Origin: Albimonas pacifica
GTDB taxonomy: Bacteria > Pseudomonadota > Alphaproteobacteria > Rhodobacterales > Rhodobacteraceae
Direction of reading: 5' to 3'
NCBI RefSeq assembly: GCF_900113695.1
Contig: NZ_FOQH01000004.1
Span: 434,001 to 498,000, forward strand
DNA length: 64,000 bases
The notes beneath the pieces are model-generated. The model searched no databases, was not told the DNA's origin, and was given only the letters and a program-made list of their open reading frames with translations. Shown here piece by piece: positions 61,295-64,000 of the stretch. Numbering within the stretch: position 1 is the first letter of the stretch; the number at the start of each line of letters is the position of its first letter. The translations under genes were made by a program, and so were the position numbers.

Positions 61295-64000
61295 TCACTC
61301 GGCCGGGACGACCGCCTCCTGCGTCGGCTCGCGCCGGCCCGGGAACAGGCGGCGCAGCGCGACGTAGAAGACCGGGGTCAGGATCAGGCCGAAGAGCGTG
61401 ACGCCCAGCATGCCCGAGAAGACCGCGGTGCCGAGCGCCTGGCGCATCTCGGCGCCGGGGCCCGAGGCGATGACCAGCGGGACCACGCCCAGGATGAAGG
61501 CGAAGGCCGTCATCAGGATCGGGCGCAGGCGCAGGCGGGCGGCCTCGACCGCGGCCTCGACCGGGGTCAGGCCGCGGTCGCGCTCGGCCTGGCGGGCGAA
61601 TTCCACGATCAGGATCGCGTTCTTCGCCGCCAGGCCCGCCAGCACGATCAGCCCCACCTGGGTCAGGACGTTGTTGTCCATCCCCCGCAGGTCCACCCCG
61701 ATCAGCGCCGAGAGCACCGCCAGCGGCACGATCAGCACGATCGCCAGCGGCAGCGCCCAGCTTTCGTAGAGCGCGGCCAGCGCCAGGAAGGCGAACAGCA
61801 CCGACAGGCCGAAGATCGCCGCGGTGGCGGAGCCGGACTGCCGGCTTTCCTGCAACGCAAGCTCGGTCCACTCGAAGCCGACGCCGCGCGGCGCGGCCTC
61901 GGTCGCCATCGCCTCCATCGCCGCCAGCGCCTCGCCGGTCGACCGCCCGGGCGCGGCCGAGCCCTGCACCGGCACCGAGACCTGCATGTTGTAGCGCTGC
62001 ACGAGCTGCGGGCCGGCCGCGTCGCGGATCTCGACCAGCGTGCCGAGCGGCACGAGGTCGCCCGACGCGGAGCGGACCTTGAGGGCGGAGATGTCCTCCC
62101 GCTCCAGCCGGAATCGCCCCTCGGCCTGGGCGCGGACCTGGTAGAGCCGGCCGTAGGCGTTGAAGTCGTTGACGTAAGTGGAGCCGAGGTTGACCGCCAG
62201 CGTCTCGAAGATGTTGCCGATCGGCACGTTGAGGATCTGCGCCCGCACCCGGTCGATGGCCAGGAACACCTGCGGCGCGCCGGTGGAGAAGGTGGTGAAC
62301 ACCCCCGTCACGTCCGGCGAGGCCGCGGCCGCCCCCATCACCGCGCGCGCCGTCTCCAGCGCGCGGCGCATGTCGTCGCTCTCGCGGTCCTGGATCTGCA
62401 GCTTGAAGCCGCCGCCGTTGCCGACGCCCTGAACCGAGGGCGGCGCGACCACGATCACGAAGGCCTCGCGCAGGGACTGCATCCGGCCGTAGAGGTCGCC
62501 GATGATCGCCGACGCGCTCAGGCCCTGCTCGCCCCGCTCCTCGAAGGAGGTGAAGGGGGTGAAGATCACCCCCTGGTTGGAGGCGTTGGTGAAGGTGGCG
62601 CCCGAGAAGCCCGCGAAGGCGACCGCGTTCGCCACCCCGGGGGTTTCGCGCGCGATCTCCGAGGCCTCGCGCACCACGGCGTCGGTGCGCTCCAGCGAGG
62701 CGCCGTCGGGCAGCTGCACCACCACGATGGCGTAGCCCTGGTCCATCGGCGGGATGAAGCCGGTGGGCACCTCGCGGCCCATCCAGACGGTCGCGCCGAT
62801 CAGGCCCGCGAAGATCGCCAGCATCGCCGCCAGCGCGGCGACGGATCCGGTCAGCCGCCGCACCAGGGCCGCATAGCCCTCCGACATCCGGTCGAACCCG
62901 CGGTTGAACCCGCCCGCGAGCCCGGCGCCGGCGCGCGAGACGATCCCGCGCGGCGCGTCATGGGCCGCGTGGGGCTTCAGCAGCAGGGCGGCGAGCGCGG
63001 GCGACAGGCTCAGCGAGTTGATCGCCGATATCACCGTCGCCACCGCGATCACGGTGGCGAACTGGGCGTAGAACTGCCCGGTGATGCCGGGCACGAACAG
63101 CGTGGGCAGGAACACCGCGATCAGCACCGCCGAGATGCCGATCACCGCGCCCTGCACCTCGTCCATCGTGCGCCGCGCCGCCTGGCGCGGGGTCTGGCCG
63201 AGCGCGATGTTGCGCTCGACGTTCTCGACCACGACGATGGCGTCGTCGACCACGATGCCGATGGCGAGCACCAGCCCGAACAGGGTCAGAAGGTTCAGCG
63301 AGTAGCCGAAGGCCTGCATCGCGGCGAAGGTCCCGATCAGCGACACCGGGATCGCGATCAGCGGAATGATCGCCGAGCGCCAGGACTGCAGGAACATGAT
63401 CACCACCAGCACCACCAGCGCCGCGGCCTCGAAGATCGTGTGGTAGACCGCCTCGACCGAGGCGTCGATGAAGCGGGTGGGGTCGTAGACCACCTCGTAT
63501 TCCAGGCCCAGGGGGAAGTCCTTCGCGGCCTCCTCCATCACCGAGCGGATCGCGGCCGCCGTCTCCAGCGCGTTGGAGCCCGGGCGCTGGAAGATCCCCA
63601 GCGCCACCGCCGGCTTGTTGTCGAGATAGGCGTTCGAGACGTAGCTGCGCGCCCCGATCTCGACCCGCGCCACGTCGCGCACCCGGATGAAGCGGCCGTC
63701 ATCGGTGGCGCGCACGATCACCTGCTCGAACTCCTTGGGTTCGCTCAGGCGGCCCTTGGCGGTGACCGCGACCTCGAAGTCCGAGCCGGTTTGGTTGGGC
63801 GGCCCGCCCAGCGACCCGCCCGAGACCTGCACGTTCTGCTCGCGCAGGGCGGCGACCACGTCGCCCGCGGTCAGGCCCAGCACCGCCAGCCGGTCGGGAT
63901 CGAGCCAGACGCGGGCGGCGTATTCCCGCTCGCCGAAGATCTGCACGTCGCCGACGCCGTCGAGGCGCACCAGCGCGTCGCGGATCCGGGCGCGGGCGTA
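61295..64000 (-). CDS. RND efflux pump inner-membrane subunit (AcrB/HAE1 family), C-terminal part
   Basis: About 902 residues are present; the N-terminal part lies beyond the window. It has the proton-relay region SLNLLTLFGLVLAIGIVVDDAIVVVENVERNI (two adjacent Asp residues), the IPPMDQGYAIVVVQLPDGASLERT periplasmic segment and GLAAKNAILIVEFARQ with the conserved lysine. The C-terminal helices end in FYVALRRLFPGRR. It would pump drugs or other hydrophobic compounds with a periplasmic adaptor, which should lie beyond the window. Confidence 0.94.
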   Translation of the reverse strand, partial: YARARIRDALVRLDGVGDVQIFGEREYAARVWLDPDRLAVLGLTAGDVVAALREQNVQVSGGSLGGPPNQTGSDFEVAVTAKGRLSEPKEFEQVIVRATDDGRFIRVRDVARVEIGARSYVSNAYLDNKPAVALGIFQRPGSNALETAAAIRSVMEEAAKDFPLGLEYEVVYDPTRFIDASVEAVYHTIFEAAALVVLVVIMFLQSWRSAIIPLIAIPVSLIGTFAAMQAFGYSLNLLTLFGLVLAIGIVVDDAIVVVENVERNIALGQTPRQAARRTMDEVQGAVIGISAVLIAVFLPTLFVPGITGQFYAQFATVIAVATVISAINSLSLSPALAALLLKPHAAHDAPRGIVSRAGAGLAGGFNRGFDRMSEGYAALVRRLTGSVAALAAMLAIFAGLIGATVWMGREVPTGFIPPMDQGYAIVVVQLPDGASLERTDAVVREASEIARETPGVANAVAFAGFSGATFTNASNQGVIFTPFTSFEERGEQGLSASAIIGDLYGRMQSLREAFVIVVAPPSVQGVGNGGGFKLQIQDRESDDMRRALETARAVMGAAAASPDVTGVFTTFSTGAPQVFLAIDRVRAQILNVPIGNIFETLAVNLGSTYVNDFNAYGRLYQVRAQAEGRFRLEREDISALKVRSASGDLVPLGTLVEIRDAAGPQLVQRYNMQVSVPVQGSAAPGRSTGEALAAMEAMATEAAPRGVGFEWTELALQESRQSGSATAAIFGLSVLFAFLALAALYESWALPLAIVLIVPLAVLSALIGVDLRGMDNNVLTQVGLIVLAGLAAKNAILIVEFARQAERDRGLTPVEAAVEAARLRLRPILMTAFAFILGVVPLVIASGPGAEMRQALGTAVFSGMLGVTLFGLILTPVFYVALRRLFPGRREPTQEAVVPAE

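Noticed and set aside
1-64000. tRNA, rRNA, CRISPR, prophage or IS elements
   Set aside because: I looked for typical signatures by eye and found none; a covariance-model search could still reveal a small RNA that I cannot see.

Overview
The window is a very GC-rich (roughly 70%) chromosomal segment of an alphaproteobacterium, most likely of the order Rhodobacterales. The grounds are gene content and order: lolA-xthA, a CenR-like regulator, the mnmE-mnmG-rsmG-parA-parB block beside rho and hemE, the hemE / PEP-synthase-regulator / maf / aroE / coaE / dnaQ / secB / fxsA / timA order known around alphaproteobacterial replication origins, a valine-catabolism cluster, and a flagellar block of the roseobacter type. 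It is mostly core chromosome. I saw no rRNA, tRNA, CRISPR, prophage or insertion sequence.

Layout. 1-10.8 kb: partial lolA, xthA, an OmpR-type regulator, ribA with an overlapping L,D-transpeptidase gene, a YggS protein, a porin, a DUF3576 lipoprotein, and the run leuS-lptE-holA. 10.8-19.35 kb: the minus-strand block hemE-hemJ-rho-mnmE-mnmG-rsmG-parA-parB, with two parS palindromes inside mnmG and rsmG. 19.35-19.82 kb: an AT-richer intergenic region with DnaA-box and CcrM-site clusters, which I call as the chromosome origin (oriC). 19.8-23.4 kb: ppsR-maf-aroE-coaE-dnaQ on the plus strand. Genes on both sides are read away from the putative origin.

23.4-32.4 kb: a membrane-bound c-di-GMP protein (MHYT-GADEF-EAL), secB, fxsA, timA, an Smr protein, a solo peptide-binding protein, dapB, a small membrane protein and an SMR-family transporter. 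32.4-39.4 kb: a LysR regulator divergent from valine-degradation genes (mmsA, a RidA protein, acyl-CoA dehydrogenase, 3-hydroxyisobutyryl-CoA hydrolase, a glutathione transferase, mmsB). 39.5-44.5 kb: cupin, Ala-tRNA(Pro) deacylase-like protein, thioredoxin/TPR protein, LON-domain protein, Trm112 protein and OpgG.

44.9-59.1 kb: a flagellar block of two divergent transcription units, fliF-fliH-fliN-fliP-fliG leftward and fliL, DUF gene, motE, motA, a large TPR protein, flgF-flgG-flgA-flgH and a second fliL-like gene rightward. A CtrA-like box lies between them. 59.2-64 kb: an enoyl-CoA hydratase family gene, an Xre-RES toxin-antitoxin pair with a clear operator/promoter, and a partial RND efflux pump gene.

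The most interesting points are the origin region, where a near-consensus CtrA site overlaps a DnaA-like box; the parS site that seems to supply the start codon of mnmG; the Xre-RES operator; a recurring intergenic palindrome; and the two poorly characterised flagellar genes.
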